This document shows positions 1-13,086 of a stretch of 64,000 nt of DNA, in pieces. The position numbers and the translations under genes are program-made. The notes beneath the pieces were generated by a model, which saw nothing but the letters and a program-made list of their open reading frames with translations, was not told where the DNA came from and searched no databases. Each line of letters starts with the position of its first letter. Position 1 is the first letter of the stretch. The DNA is from Morchella semilibera (lineage: Eukaryota > Ascomycota > Pezizomycetes > Pezizales > Morchellaceae), in assembly GCA_009192285.1 (NCBI GenBank), contig WBVU01000019.1, positions 248,001-312,000 on the forward strand, written 5' to 3'.

Positions 1-1156
1 GCTGCAACCTCTCCGCTAATTCCATCCCAATCCTCAAAGCTCATCTCCCAACCATCTCTGTATAGAAGTGCCTTTGCACTATCCAACAGTCTATCCGTAA
101 GGGGACCGTAAAAGCTGTTCGTTACAAATCTTATAACCTGTGATATGTTGCTTGTACTCAAATTTCGTAGTAACGAGGCAACACATGATTCTGCAAGGTC
201 CTGGAGGTCCAAATAGCTTGCCGCAGCTAATAATGGGAGAGCATGCTGATCTTCCTCCGCCCGGTCAACATGTCCGTACAAACGTGCTAAGGCCATTTCA
301 AAGGACTGTTGCGTGATGTTTGGGTCTGAGATTTCTGGGGATAGTGATATCTCGGACTGTGTCGACTCTAACCAAGGTCCTTTGATCCCACTATTGAAAC
401 AGGTTGAAAAAAAAGGTGATCGATCTAATATCAGACGATGCAAGTTATATGTGTTCCCAAACGCCAGAATAGAAACGTCGCTGCAAGCGCCCTCCAAAAA
501 CCCGCGAGTGTAAAGGAAATCTTCCAACTTGACAGAGTCCGAGCCTAGCATTTCGATTAGTAATATAGCCACAACACTTTGAGAACTGAAAAAGCAGAAC
601 ACAGAGAAAGTGTATGTCAACCTCGGTAACTATAAGTCCTCCCACTTGTAGCGTAAGAACTTTGGGGGGTTGGGGTAGCAAATAACCGCGAGAATGTATT
701 TGGTACAGGCCTATCAAAAGTAGGAGAGCTGATTGGTGTTGTTGGGTCGTCCACCTCTTTTACAGCCGGATTGCTACTTCCAGAGCTATGGTTTCCTGCA
801 GCAAGTATAGCATTCGCAGCATCACTCTCGGCTGTTCTTCCAGCTGCCCCAGAGTAGCTCAGTGGTCGAGATGTGAATGACTGCAACCTCACTGCAGCAT
901 TACTGCTAGATGTTGGAGACGCGATAGTCCCCTCCGCACTTGCACCCGAAAGACTACTAGCCCCGGGATTATTGAATATTGAAGATGCGGCCGGCGGGTT
1001 GAATATCTGCGGTTGAGGCTGGGGCGGCGATGGCGATGATGCTGATAATGACGGGGATGTAAGGGGGGATGTGGGCGACATAACAGTAAGGCCGTCTACG
1101 AGTGTGTGTAAGCCTCTCGTGTTGGGGGTATTTGTGTTGATAGTAGTGCTGGCCAT
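1..1156 (-). CDS. BTB/POZ domain protein, partial (runs off left edge)
   Basis: Read on the minus strand. Exon 1 is 622-1156 (ATG at 1156) and exon 2 is 544 down to the window edge. A 77-nt intron (545-621) has donor GTTGAC, branch TACTAATC and acceptor CTAG, and it keeps the frame (YRG/SDSVKLEDF). The first ~178 residues are Ser/Pro/Thr-rich and probably disordered. Exon 2 opens a BTB/POZ fold: GACSDVSILAFGNTYNLHRL, then LDRSPFFSTCF, then a helical region with SFEMALARLYGHV. BTB domains mediate dimerisation and often recruit Cul3 ubiquitin ligase. The layout (disordered N-terminus, then BTB, then a long C-terminus) resembles fungal BTB proteins of unknown role. The C-terminal part lies outside the window, so partners cannot be guessed. 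The intergenic DNA upstream starts with a G-run just before the ATG. Confidence 0.82.
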
Positions 1157-4100
1157 GACAGCGTAGAGGGGGGGGGGGATTCCAAGGGGGGAGGTTGAGC
1201 GGATGAGTATCTGTGTGTTGCTGGCGGGTTAAGGTAAGATAATAATATTCTCCTGGGCGTTGTTCACTTTACGCGTTGTTGCTATGGAGGAGCATGTTGA
1301 CAGTGGGCAAGAGCTTGAGATCTTCAATGAAGAAGCTTTGGCGAGGTAAAAAAAAAAAAAAAAAAACATGTTAGGAACCAGCAAAAAACATTAAGAACCA
1401 GCAAAAAACCCAGCCCCAACTGCTGGCCTGGTTCACATGCGGCCATGTTATCAGCGGTTATTTATCTGGTTAACAGCTCTCCATCTTTTGTGACTATTTG
1501 TTAAACGAACACACAAACAAGCACTACTGTGTATGAGAACCAAGAAGCTACTTTGCATGCTGAAATATCTATCCACCATCGAACCCGCCAAAATTTACAT
1601 ACCTTGCTTAAATTCTAGGAAATTTATACTCCTCCGATCACGACTGATACGATATTGTTGGGATGAAATCTACCAGGATGTCAATGATAAACCATCCATT
1701 TCATTCCATATCGCTAGTAGAACTCCTTGTCCGTGAATTGACAGATTATCGTCGGTAAAGACTACATGTATTTAGTATTCGTGATAATAGCTAAAACTAG
1801 ATAAGTAAGTTGACGGGAGTCTGCAGCAGTACAAAGGACCGATTCACACAAGGCGATGATATCAAAAGCAGCATCGTGACCGCTATACAGTACTATTCCA
1901 AAGCACACTTAAAGAAGGAAGGGAGGGAGGAGGGGATGAAAAAGCTAGCCCTCAAGAAGTCGAGCAACCCCCCCACAACTCCTCCACCGACGTAGCGATC
2001 GTCGAGAAAGTTTTAGTTTAGTGATCGTCGAGAAAACTATTTGGCTGAATTCTCCCTTGCAAACTTTTACTTTGTCGATCATAGTAGTACTTAGGGTAGG
2101 TTAGCGGAGCATCGAAATGCCTTTTGATAACAGCTCGATCCGCACCCCTAGCTCGTGTTTCCATATATACATGTATGTGCCAAGTATTGGATGGGTATAT
2201 TCCACAAGCAAGTGCTTCTACAGGTAGCCATGCAGACATATTGCGGCCATGCGGCGCAATTGTCGATTGTGCTTTGAAGGATGGGATATCCTGCTTAGCA
2301 ATGCTAGAGTAAACGTACATACAGATAAAGCATACGCGATTTCATTCCCAAATTTCAAAGTGCTAATATAATAGTAACTTCACCCAGTTTTTCATACTGC
2401 ACTTTACTTAGGTACATTATGTACAGAAGTTTTAGTAGTTTTGATAACAGAGTTTATATGGGAACACGAATGTTTCTTCGTATATGATCAAGAGGTGGAC
2501 CCCTCCCCCTTTTTGTCAGATAATACTGAGCTAGTAGTTTTGGTTTAGGCTGTAATCTACCAAAACTTAAGTCCTGGTGCTATACATATATTTGCATGTA
2601 CCTACATGTACATATCATGAGCCCTCCCGCCTTGTTATGAAAGGGGTTATCTGTAACCAGGCATTTCTTCAAAGGCCATACCTACAGGCTACATGGAGTA
2701 AGATCTAGTGTGCGCCCTTCCCGAGTAGGACTAGTACTCAAGGGTTAGGGTAGATTTAACTAATGCCGCTACTAGCTGCTACTTACGTAAGTGTCAATGC
2801 ACACGCGTCCGTAACAATAGGACTCCAACATCGAGAAGGGGTATCATAAGTGTTATCGATTTTTTTGACGACCCCATGGCCAAGAGCCCTACAAAAGAAA
2901 AATCTACCTACACTCTAGCACTTTTTACCCACCATGCATCCTATCTACATGTATACGCGCCGCTCAAACTTTCATGTGCCAGATCTAGGCATGTAACGGC
3001 CAATATAGTTGAATCCCAGGGTCGCCGTCTCATTTCAATTTTTTCTGTGTCTAATGCATGCCGCGCGTTAACTCGCCTGTATCAAAGTTTATCTGCGTAC
3101 GTAAACCATAATCTACAGCCCTATGGCCCCACTTTCGGAGTCGGAGAATCAATTACGGTGTTCGGAGCCCGCGCCCCGAAAAGCAGTTATTTGCCAAACC
3201 ACAGGGCCAGTAGACCGACATTGAAATGTCTGGGATCTGTTCAAGTAACTGATTCAGATGTGAATTAGCATACCATGACAATCCAAAAGTTTAACTACAT
3301 GTAATTGGACCTTTTAGACGACTTTGAATTTCTGATACATACATGTACCTGTTCTAAGATGATCAGGGTTTAGGTTCCAATCAAGATTACTAAATGGGAT
3401 ATACATGTACTTACATGTAAGGTTACATTTAGGCAAGTAAATACATGTACATGGTACAACTTAGCGGCTCTAACAGAAGCCACTCCTCTTTGCATGCCAA
3501 GGTCTTTATCTGTCTCGTGCATTCTTGGGCCTTTGTCTAGCTACTTAACTTAACTATATCGGATGCTGGTATCCCGGCGCCCGCTCCTTGACGTTTGTCC
3601 AATGAGTACAGTACCGTAGATTAAAGCTGAAGGCTAGCCTAGGAATAGTGTAGTAAACCGAATACACTTTCTTCTAAACGGCCATGTCCCGTACTCTGAA
3701 TGACCATGGGAAAAAAAAACTAGGACACGCGGCACGCGACTCTTGCCATCTTGAGAAAGTGGTGGTTATCAAGTTCTAAGGTGGAACAGTGATGTTTCCT
3801 TAGAAGCATCAACCCTGGATGCATGGCTTGAGTAGGTACAGATGATTGCGGGAGTGGAGATCAGAACACGTTAATGGTGCTTAAGACGTACGCAGTGGTG
3901 GCGGAGATATTCACACTGGCATGGAACGCATGTTGAAACAGCGCTATTATTTTAATGAGCGTTGACTCCGCTGGGTCTTAATTCTTATTTTTGCTATGTA
4001 CGCCCTTGCCTTTCTTTCAGGCACTATATTTTTTTTAACAAGGGTAAGATACACAGACTGCCTGCTTGCATCATTTCATTTACATACATGTAGTAATACC

Positions 4101-4370
4101 CTTCACTTCCAGTTATTGTTCCTCTCCTGTTGCTGCTGCTGCTGCTGCTGCTGCTCCTCCTCTTCCTCTCATTCCTGCTGCTTCTTTCTTCCATCCCTTC
4201 CTCCCCTTACCTCTCCCTTCCCCGCCTCTAACCCTCAACAGTCGTTACAAACTATTCAATACCCTTCTTTACTTATTCCATTCGGGACTTCATAATAGAA
4301 ACACCAAGCTTTACCAGCGGCTGCTCACGTGTCAGACGTAACGCCATCTACCAACGTATTGTAGATCATA
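1157..4370. other. intergenic, rich in TACATGTA palindromes
   Basis: No convincing gene is seen; the longest ATG frame (2876-3268, +) has no recognisable domain. The stretch holds ten exact TACATGTA copies (from 1763 to 4092), a 13-bp direct repeat GATCGTCGAGAAA at 1997 and 2023, and a pyrimidine-rich leader with a CTG tract before the PAP2 gene. Confidence 0.6.
4131..4155. repeat. CTG/GCT trinucleotide microsatellite
   Basis: About eight GCT units followed by CTC/CTT-rich DNA. It lies ~215 bp upstream of the PAP2 gene start, in its presumed 5' leader. Confidence 0.85.
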
Positions 4371-5879
4371 ATGGCTACACCAACTAGCTATGCTGCCTCC
4401 GCTATGGCGGCAGCAGTAACGCCTTTAGCATCGGCCCCGCAAGAATACAATAGCGAGCCTGCTTGGAAACTACCTGGCTGGGCTGAACCAGTGGTGAGTA
4501 AGAGTTCAATTGCTTCTAGAGGGTTATACTTAAGCATAAACTAATTATTTCTTTCATTCAAATCAGATTGTGGCTAGTATTCTTTTCTTTGCCTGTTTCT
4601 ACACTCGAAGGAAACACTATAGTATATTCAGTAGAAAACCTTCGTACAAATCTCTCCTCGACACCCAAGGCTATGAATTCTCACCCACGTCTTCCCGATC
4701 ATCTTCATCCGGCGATGACTCTCCGTCTCGGGAAGAACCTTGGTCGTCAGATGATGAAGATGGATCGACCGACTTCTCGACATCTAGGGACCTACCAAAG
4801 AAGCGTAATTGTTGTGGTGTGATGATTCTGACGCCGAATTCCTCACGATTTTCCGAGCACTGGCACTCTAGAGTGATGTTCAAGTTTCCTTTCCTCATGG
4901 AAATGTTTTACTGGATCATCACATATGCCATCTACCGGGCGTCGCATATTCTTTCTCAAGAGATGTTTTCAGACGATATCTGGGATACAGCTCAGGCGAA
5001 TGGACTGAGCGTGTTAGCGGCCGAACAGTTCACTCCCTTAAGGTTTCTGTTACCAATACAAGAAATTGCTGTACAGAAGTGGTTCATGGATGGACACGAG
5101 GCCCTTTTGACGTTTTTAAATAAGGCGTATGCGTTGATTCATATTCCAGGCTCTGTATTGTAGGTCTTACCCATGAAATTCCCCCGTGGTAAAGACACAA
5201 ACACTAACCAGCTATTTTCATAGCTTCATCGCATGGTACTACTACTCTGCCCCTACTCACTCCATCTTCGCCGCCGTCCGCCGTACAGTAACACTCTGTA
5301 ACTTCCTCGCTTTTACGATATTCGCTCTTTTCCCCTGTATGCCACCACGGCTGCTCCCCAAGGAGTATGGTTTCATTGATACCGTTCGCCGTGATGACGC
5401 CCAAAGTGTATGGATGAGCGGTAAATTTGTGAACCACCTTGCAGCAATGCCAAGCATGCATTTTGGTTGGTCGTTTATGATCGGATGCACACTCGTTTAT
5501 CATTCTGGTGCCCTTGGATGTGTTGGCCTCTCTTACAGTGGAAGGAATGGAAAGTCGATGCAGATGGTTGGAAGGTGGTGGAAAGTCTGGTATTGCGCGT
5601 TGGGAATTGCGTACCCAACCATGATCCTAGTCACCATCATTGCGACGGCTAACCACGTATGTTTATCCAATCTTATGGGAAACGGCTCCTTCATATAAAT
5701 ACTAACTGGACCTTCCCAACATTTAGTATTGGCTTGACGCTATCGCTGGCGGGCTGGTTGCAGCGGTTTCACTACTATGCAACCGTGTGTTTTTAATTTT
5801 CCTACCACTTGAAGATCTGCTTTTGTGGGTGCTCCGAATCGAAAAGCCGAAACCAAACTGCGGGGCGAGGCGTCGCTAG
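4371..5879 (+). CDS. PAP2 superfamily (Aur1-like) integral membrane phosphatase/phosphotransferase
   Basis: Four exons: 4371-4493, 4567-5159, 5224-5656, 5727-5879. The introns are 73, 64 and 70 nt, all GT-AG and frame-consistent, giving 433 aa. The first helix is IVASILFFACFYTRR, followed by an acidic Ser-rich loop. Further hydrophobic segments lead to a PAP2_3-type active-site motif AAMPSMHFGWSF (~residue 315) and, spanning intron 3, ATANHYWLDAIAGG with the second catalytic His and Asp. Members of this family hydrolyse or transfer lipid phosphates; Aur1 makes inositol phosphorylceramide. This protein has the family motifs but is not clearly Aur1 itself, so the substrate is unknown. It likely resides in ER/Golgi-type membranes. 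The C-terminus is short and basic (CGARRR). The start is the only ATG in frame with exon 2. Confidence 0.88.
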
Positions 5880-7879
5880 TTTAACAAGGTTGCCCCGAAC
5901 CAATCACGTCATCATTATTACTGGATTTGCTGTTATATCTACATTTTTCTATTTATCTCTTCTATACACGGAGTTCATTTGCTTTCTGGTCTTAGCGCGA
6001 TAAATTCCAGCTGTTCGGTCGGGTTTCGTCTTGGTTTTTCGGTATCTGTTTTGGGGCGACTAGGTCCTTACATTGCTATTTTTACTCGGAGTCTCTCACG
6101 GTTATTAGGGAGATGAAGAGAAACTTATCAGCATGATAATTTTTTTTTTTATTTTTGTAACAAAGGGTTCGTGCATTATGAGCAGTGGCTAGATGTTGTC
6201 ACATACGAGTGAGATTTTATGATTTCATAATGCTAAATACATGTACTATTGCTTGTACCTAATACTCTACTTTACACTAAAATTATACCCAGCCGTATTC
6301 CATCAGTACCATATTCAATCAGAACCTCTCAATGGCCCCATCACGGGAAAGACATACCTTAAATTTGAAAATCCTCCAGCAGGGATTAGAAACCAGTTCG
6401 CCAAGAAATATCTATGCAACCGCCACTGCCCGGCGGGGGTAGTAATGATCCGTTCCCGACCGCGGGTGGTATGACTTACCGCTCACAAGTGCGCCTTGCA
6501 TGTTGAGTTAAGCAGGCTGTTAAGCATGCCTCCCCTTCTCTGCTGAGATGCCTTATTTCCTTGATGATCCTCAAGGATTGATGCCAAGGAACGAACCACT
6601 AAGAGTCTTTGGCGCGGTACCTGGATTATCCGAGCCCGGGTTTTGCTTTTTTACTGTCCTAGGAGCCTCTCTTTTGACATCCGATATAGATGAAGACTCG
6701 GGGCCGAAAATTGAGGCATTTTCGAACCCTATTTATGATATACTTAGACTCATGTTTTAGATTCCTAGGTATCCGCCGCGGGTACTATGTGCGTATATAC
6801 TCCTACAAATCATCCTTGTTTCAGTCACTTGCATTTTCTGGTGGTAAACGAGTATAAACACGAGCCTCGCGGATGCTAAAGAATAAAGCCTACAAAATAC
6901 AATCGATACATAGTAGGGCACACTATCGAGATATAGCCGATCTTCTTTCGATAGGGAGATCAGTCATGATTATCGATATCACACTCATGATCAAACAGGG
7001 CGGTGCGCGTGCCTACAACAGTATACTCATGACACATCACTCGTTGATGAGCTGTCACGGAGCGTTGAAATAGATATGTTTGTGTTTCCCCCTCATCGAC
7101 CCCACATCTAAGCCTCAGTCCTGTCACTCATCCGGCGGGTTGGAGAGAGCTGGATTGGATCAGAATAAAGCCCCTGGAGGCCCCCAACGTGCGGAGTAAT
7201 ATTAAACCTTACACGTCGCATACCTGTATGACAGCAAGCTAGCGAAACCTTACCCGGCTGGAACCTGAGAGCCTGTCCTACTAGCTCTTCATACAAAAAG
7301 ATCAGACCAGTGCACTGCCTGCCTGCCTGCCTAACCTTTGTTCCTTGCTATGACTTGACTGACGGAGAATCAATATATTTCTAGTACTTTGCATAACCAG
7401 GAATTTAGATAAACGTTTTTCTAACTGCATGTGTTCGAGTAGGCATGAGTATTAATATGATCCCGCAGATCTGCACTGCTGATGCCAAGGAAATCGAGTT
7501 TGGAATGTAAAATTAAACCACGTAATACGCATATCGGCCTGTGACCATGTTTATCTTCAGCGTATGCTAGATTATATCAGGAAATGTTTATATTAAGATC
7601 ATAGGCCTTGGAGAGACGAGATCCGAAGGCCACAAAAAAGATAAGCTCAAATCCTACACGAGATCATGTTCGTGCTTTAAATGGTAACTATTGCCTCTTT
7701 GATATAGTGTCCTAAACGCCCTAAAATCTGGGTCTAGAACACGATTTTTATTACTAAGAACACAGGATAATACCCGCTCATGTCAATCTCCAGGATATAT
7801 CAAACTAACATAAGAGACGTGCAGCCTCGCAACCTAGCTGACTACGACCTACACCTCAGATAACCTAAATGATTGCGAT
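5880..7879. other. intergenic, nothing recognised
   Basis: Only short frames without domains or splice support. Contains one TACATGTA (6238) and a small TGCC tandem tract near 7315. Confidence 0.55.
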
Positions 7880-8544
7880 TTACCTCGTCTAAAAAAAGGA
7901 TATTAGCTGCTAGCTGATAAAGAATGTATAGAATTATTCATTGTGAGACCTCAACTTACGATATTCGAGCCAGTCTCTCGTGCAGCATTTGGGCTCCCGA
8001 AACTTACAACATCGACCAGCCTTCTTACCCACTGCCTTAACCTTCTCCATATGTGCCCTCTATGTTGAACCTGTCTATCGGGGGCATCAGGAAGAAATGG
8101 AAGATGTCTGTTTAGCAACACGTTATAGTATATAAGTGGTTCCGAGCCAATAGGCACGATCTCCTCGTCATTGTTTGGGCTTTTGATTAATGTAACTCTT
8201 TGCCGAGGACCTTGTTGATCTTGAGAGTTACTCATCACACGGACGATCTCGTTGGGGGCTTCATTAATCTGGAGCGTTATTCTATCATGGCTCTGGGGCC
8301 CGTCATCGTACTTCTCCGTCCTAGGGGAGGAGACTCCTTCGCGCTGTTGAGCTACCTCAAATCGAGAGGCTACTGATGTACGGGCATGTTCTTCGGTGGT
8401 ATCAGCTGTTTCGTTAAGGTTCAAAGAGCCTTCCATAATACCTTCGAGACATTCCGAGCTAAAAAGGCTAGGATCTGGCAGACTGAGAGGTGGAAGTCTG
8501 TGTTGGCCCATGGTGGCAGCAGTCTCGCTGTTGTCTGACATCAC
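7880..8544 (-). CDS. small hypothetical protein, two exons
   Basis: Exon 1 is 7960-8544 and exon 2 is 7880-7888. The 71-nt intron (7889-7959) is textbook: donor GTAAGT, branch CTAAT, acceptor TTTTTTTAG. The second exon adds only Thr-Arg and a stop, giving 197 aa. No domain is recognised. The N-terminal two thirds are polar and Glu/Ser/Asp-rich (disordered-looking). The C-terminal part holds a compact patch (PLIYYNVLLNRHLPFLPDA) and then a basic amphipathic stretch (HIWRRLRQWVRRLVDVV), which could bind membrane or nucleic acid. The start is a double ATG at 8544. It stands alone in a gene-poor area. The strong intron and long open frame support a real gene; a lineage-specific orphan is the likeliest explanation. 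Confidence 0.5.
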
Positions 8545-11120
8545 TCTCTCAGTAGCTAGTGTCGCAGCGGTAATTTCAGGTTATTGGTGGAAGAGAAACA
8601 AATGGCCCGTTATGGTTCGGGTTAAAGATCGATGTTTTCGATATATGAATAGTATAGTACTGTATGTATGTGTGTATGATGCGCATATCGAAGTTGAAGC
8701 GATTTGTAAAACTGACAAGATGGTATGCAACTATAGAGACTTCAAGCATCAACTTCTAAGACTAACAACTGCATGTTGGATACCCCAATGACAGGCTGCA
8801 CACAGAACCGCAAATACTATGGTTGCATTGTGGTTTCCTTGCAATTTGCCAATTATATACAACTTGCGAGTCCCATGGCTAGTGGAACGATATATGAGGG
8901 TCTGGTGACTACGTACATGTACTTATATATGCGTAGGAATGTAACGTGCTGTATCTAGAGCATTATGGCTCTTTCATTCTATTCAGGAAAACGTGGCATA
9001 GGGACCTCCATAGCCGTATTCAATGAATGACCGTGGAAACATGTTTATCGTGGATAGGTTTCCCCCGAGAATAGGGGGGTCTAGACGATTTATACTTCTA
9101 GGGTGGGTGTTAGATTATCTATAATATGTTATCAGCGGATTTCCTTCCTTAGAATTACATGTAATCATATCATAAATATATATGTCATCTATGGCACCGG
9201 AATGGGTAAAACGGGTCATATATCTTACCTAGCATACGTAACGACGCTCAGCTATCCGAACTAGCAATCCTTTGCTAATTACGCTACTTAGACTAGATGA
9301 ATAGATTTATTTAAATCGGCATCTAAAGGCGGGTCAACAGTCTGGTCTCTCGATATGGCTCATACACGGCCATAGAGCGCTGCGTTTCTGACTTGAGATC
9401 TATCTGATGTAAGTTTATAAACAGTATTGATCTTCTAGTTGATCCTCTCGCGGAACCATTACGAACCGTTGCCCACGCTCACTAAGAAACTTAAATTCGC
9501 TTTCGAGACGGCGTCATGATCATGAGGTTTGAGTAAAACAACATCATCTCCATGGCGGGCTTCCTAGACCCCATAATCCCCCCCATGGCCACCTCAGGTG
9601 TTTTTCAGGCTGCTGTTTATTTATATACTGGCATCATTATGTTCCCCTTTATGAACGTAAAAGGCCACCCCCAATTGTAAAAATCTAGTAAAATTTATGA
9701 ATAACTGTTTAGGCAAACCATAATTATATATTATATATAATATCAGTACTCCTCAACTATGACTTATTAAGTCTACCATCTGACTGCAGTTGTGCAAATT
9801 TACCGAATTAACAAGGCCTACATGCAGCCTGGAATATATATCCATCGTGCCATGGATATGGAGCTTGAAATACTGGTGTTGGGGTGCCTGCAGCTGGAGA
9901 GTTAGCCAAAATTTCCCAACTATTTAAAAACATTAGGGGATGTGGGCCGGAGTCGTACTGTTACTCTAAGTTCTCTAAGATATTTATTAAATTTAAATAC
10001 TATCTTTTTCTTGTTATAAAAAAGCTATGGTATTCGCTGCCGAGGCTAGATATGGAGGGCCAAATTAAAACCTCTCTGCCCCCCCCCGGCCTTCTTCTCG
10101 TCACACATCAAACACCATACCACCAACACAAGGCCCCCGACGTCTTCATCATGGCCGGCAAGACCCCTCTTCCTCGATCCCTAATTCCATTCTCCTTCGC
10201 CCCCGGATAACCCATCCGACTGACTCGGAGTGTAGTACAATGGGACCCTTATAATCTATCCACAACCTTTACAGGTTCAGCATGCATCTACACGAAGAAA
10301 TCCCCGAAAGGGCCATTAACACAACCTCTCCGACTAATGTGGGCTAAGATGTGGAGAACTATAACCTTGGGCAGGCCGAGTTGAAAACCCGGCTTTGGGT
10401 TACGTTACTTTGTAGCAAAGATGTAATGCACAGGCGCAGCTAGTATAATATAATTGAGACCAGCTTGTATCACGATCATGCAGACAACTTTATTGGCGTG
10501 CTTTATTTAACTGTATACCGTGACATAGATGAACTGGCGCGGTACTTGATGGACTGGTGTAGGATGTCGATCGAGCGATCTCTTGTCGTTAGATCTTGGT
10601 ACTGGTATGCTGACTATGGCCATCGTGGAAAGATCTTAGCGGCTGTATCAGGTGACAGTGATGGTAGTACTGCACTATCATGACAATATCGTATGGTTAG
10701 ATTCAAAACTCAATCGATAAATGACTAGCGTACTTATCCCATAATCCGTTAAGGCTGCTTATTGATTCGTGTGGCGTATTTTCAGCCGTGGCTTGTGCCT
10801 GGATATATCAGTACTTACTCGGCTGCCACCCTAAATAGACAGCATCTAAGTACCAGATTATGGGATAGGGAAATTACAGGGCGCTGTCAAGGTACAGCAG
10901 ACAGGTGATAAGTGATGGAACGCCCTGAAGTACAAACACCAAATGTTGGTTACGTTTTACCAAAATAGGTATCTCTGTGTTCCGTCACTTATTACCTACC
11001 GTTGTACAGCTGTGTTCCCCTCTTCCCATTGGTCATATATACTTCTTTTGGGGGCTTAAAAGATTGTGTTTAGAGTTTCGAGTTGTTGTCCTGGTTTTTG
11101 GTATTTGAAGGCCCATAATC

Positions 11121-11169
11121 AACAAGCCGGGGGTATGAAGTAATAAATAAATAAATAACAAGCCGGGGG
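11121..11169. repeat. 13-bp direct repeat flanking an ATAA microsatellite
   Basis: AACAAGCCGGGGG occurs at 11121-11133 and 11157-11169, with a (AATA)n tract in between. It looks like either slippage or a target-site duplication around a poly-A-like remnant. Confidence 0.6.
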
Positions 11170-13012
11170 CCGTGTGTTCATAGATAATCACTCGATCCGA
11201 GTCTAAAGCCTTTTCGAATCCAAACTGTTGTTAATTGGTGATTCTCTTTCTAGCTTTGTGTACGTTGGACTTTGTAGTGTAAGAATTTATTATTATATAT
11301 TTCTTAACAGGTTTTAATGTCGTATATAGCTTCCAAGGTGGTACGTGGGGATGAAGTTTGCGCCTATGGATTGTATACTCCATTTTTACTTAACTTCCCT
11401 AGCTGGTTTTATAGATGTTCTCAGCCAGTGTCAAAACATTTCTTGTTAACCACCTTTATCGCAGTTCTCGTAATCCCTTACTCCTCTATGCATTGGTTTT
11501 TCGTCTAAGTGCGATCGGTCCTTTTTGTATTACCCCTTTCTCTTCCCCTATTGTAGGTTAAATTCACCGTATTAAACACCCATTCACACGTATGGATAAC
11601 TAAGACTCTGCCCTACATCTGTGGAAACAGTACATACTATCAATTGCGATCGCCCCTCCCCATTAATAGTGATCGAGGCCTTCCGCTTGACGATCCATTG
11701 CAAGTTCTGTTACCCCATCACCCGTAGCAGAGGGCTTTGAAGCCCCCGCCAGTAGCCCGATGGTGCCTGGCTCTCAACCGTATATTCTCAGATCGACCTC
11801 AGGGCTCATCAACATGATTTTTAATGCGTGGAACCCAGGCTTGTATCGTTTCATGAGCGGTGGGTTGCAGGAGAGGGCTGTAGTCAAGGGTCAAAACCAA
11901 GCTACGAGCCATGGGATAGGAGATACATGTGGTAATCCCACGATAATAATATATGGCCTCCAGACCCTATATAAACAAACCCCGAACCGGCCACGTCACA
12001 TGCATATGATATAACCCACAGCCTGCGCACCCTGAGGCAGTACAACTGCGCGCCTGCGCATGGGTCGTGGTTGGTAGGTGGTGTTGCGGCTCTGCGGATG
12101 CAGGCTAAGCGAGACGGGAGATCGGCAACCTTAAATGGGGCCAAAACGAAGGCACGAGGGAGGGACGCGGGGGGCTGGCGGGGGGCTGGCGAGGGGGCTG
12201 GCATGTACCTACATAGCTAGATAGTAGCTACTGGACTACGCCATTTAGGGGGAGAAAAAGGGGGGGGGGGGGGAGAAGGGGCCTGCGATAGGTGGAAGTA
12301 GGAGCTGGAGTGTTATGCGCTGCGCGGAGTTGATAACTACAATATAGCTAGCGGTGAGGCTTAAAGAGCTTAAAGTGACAACCGCACCCCATATACTAGA
12401 TCCAGAGATATGTATATAGATAACTTGCCGGCACTATCAAAAGTCGAGACTTTCCACTATCACTTTGGGTCTGCATCGCAGAAGACGGGAGTCTTATTTG
12501 GGACCGCCACTCAATGTTATGCCCACAATCTCCTACCCCACGTTCGAATCGACGGTACTTGGTTACATGGCAGGCCTCGATTGCTATTTTTTGGGGCGGA
12601 GAGACCCTTCTGGCTGGTGCCATTGGGTTATGTATTTATCGGCAGTTGATAGAGTTGAAACACTTAGAAGCTTAATTAATCTGTCAGTAAATGCCGACCC
12701 CCCCCCCAAAGCAAAAAGCAAAAGTTTGTGATAGATTTTGTTATCTTTGATCTTATCAAATAATTGATCTCCCGTACAGGTCCTGACGTGACGCGCCTTG
12801 TTTTGTTTTGGTGGCATGGTTAAATATTAGTTGCTGGGAATCTTAGCATCTGGCCAGTTGTCGAGTGGGTTTAACACTTCGACTATTGGCCCAACACCGA
12901 GAGTTTGAACCCCCTCACCGGAAGTTGTGAGTTTGATCAAACTAGGGGTGGGAGTCATTCCCTAGGTTCACTGGGGCTTGGTTTTTTGACCTTTTTGTGC
13001 CCGCCGGGCTTG

Positions 13013-13086
13013 GTGATCAGAATCTGATAAGTGAATGTTGCGGTGAATATGTATGTAGTAGGTATGTCTTATCAGATTCTGGTCAC
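13013..13086. repeat. inverted repeat, 19-bp arms with one mismatch
   Basis: Arms at 13013-13031 and 13068-13086 (core CAGAATCTGATAAG and its complement CTTATCAGATTCTG), separated by a 36-nt spacer. It can fold into a long hairpin. There is no gene nearby, so it is probably a remnant of a small inverted-repeat element. Confidence 0.7.

Noticed and set aside
2876-3268. 130-aa plus-strand frame with ATG start
   Set aside because: No domain, no splice or promoter support, and it contains an enriched TACATGTA site, so it behaves as intergenic DNA.
10151-10210. ATG followed by MAGKTPLPRSLIPFSFAPG and stop, after a CA-rich leader-like sequence
   Set aside because: It looks like a gene 5' end, but only 19 codons remain and no acceptor continues it. 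Possibly a truncated copy; not supportable.
12840-12960. tRNA-like T-arm (GTTTGAACCCC and its complement)
   Set aside because: No matching acceptor, D-arm or anticodon arm could be laid out on either strand.
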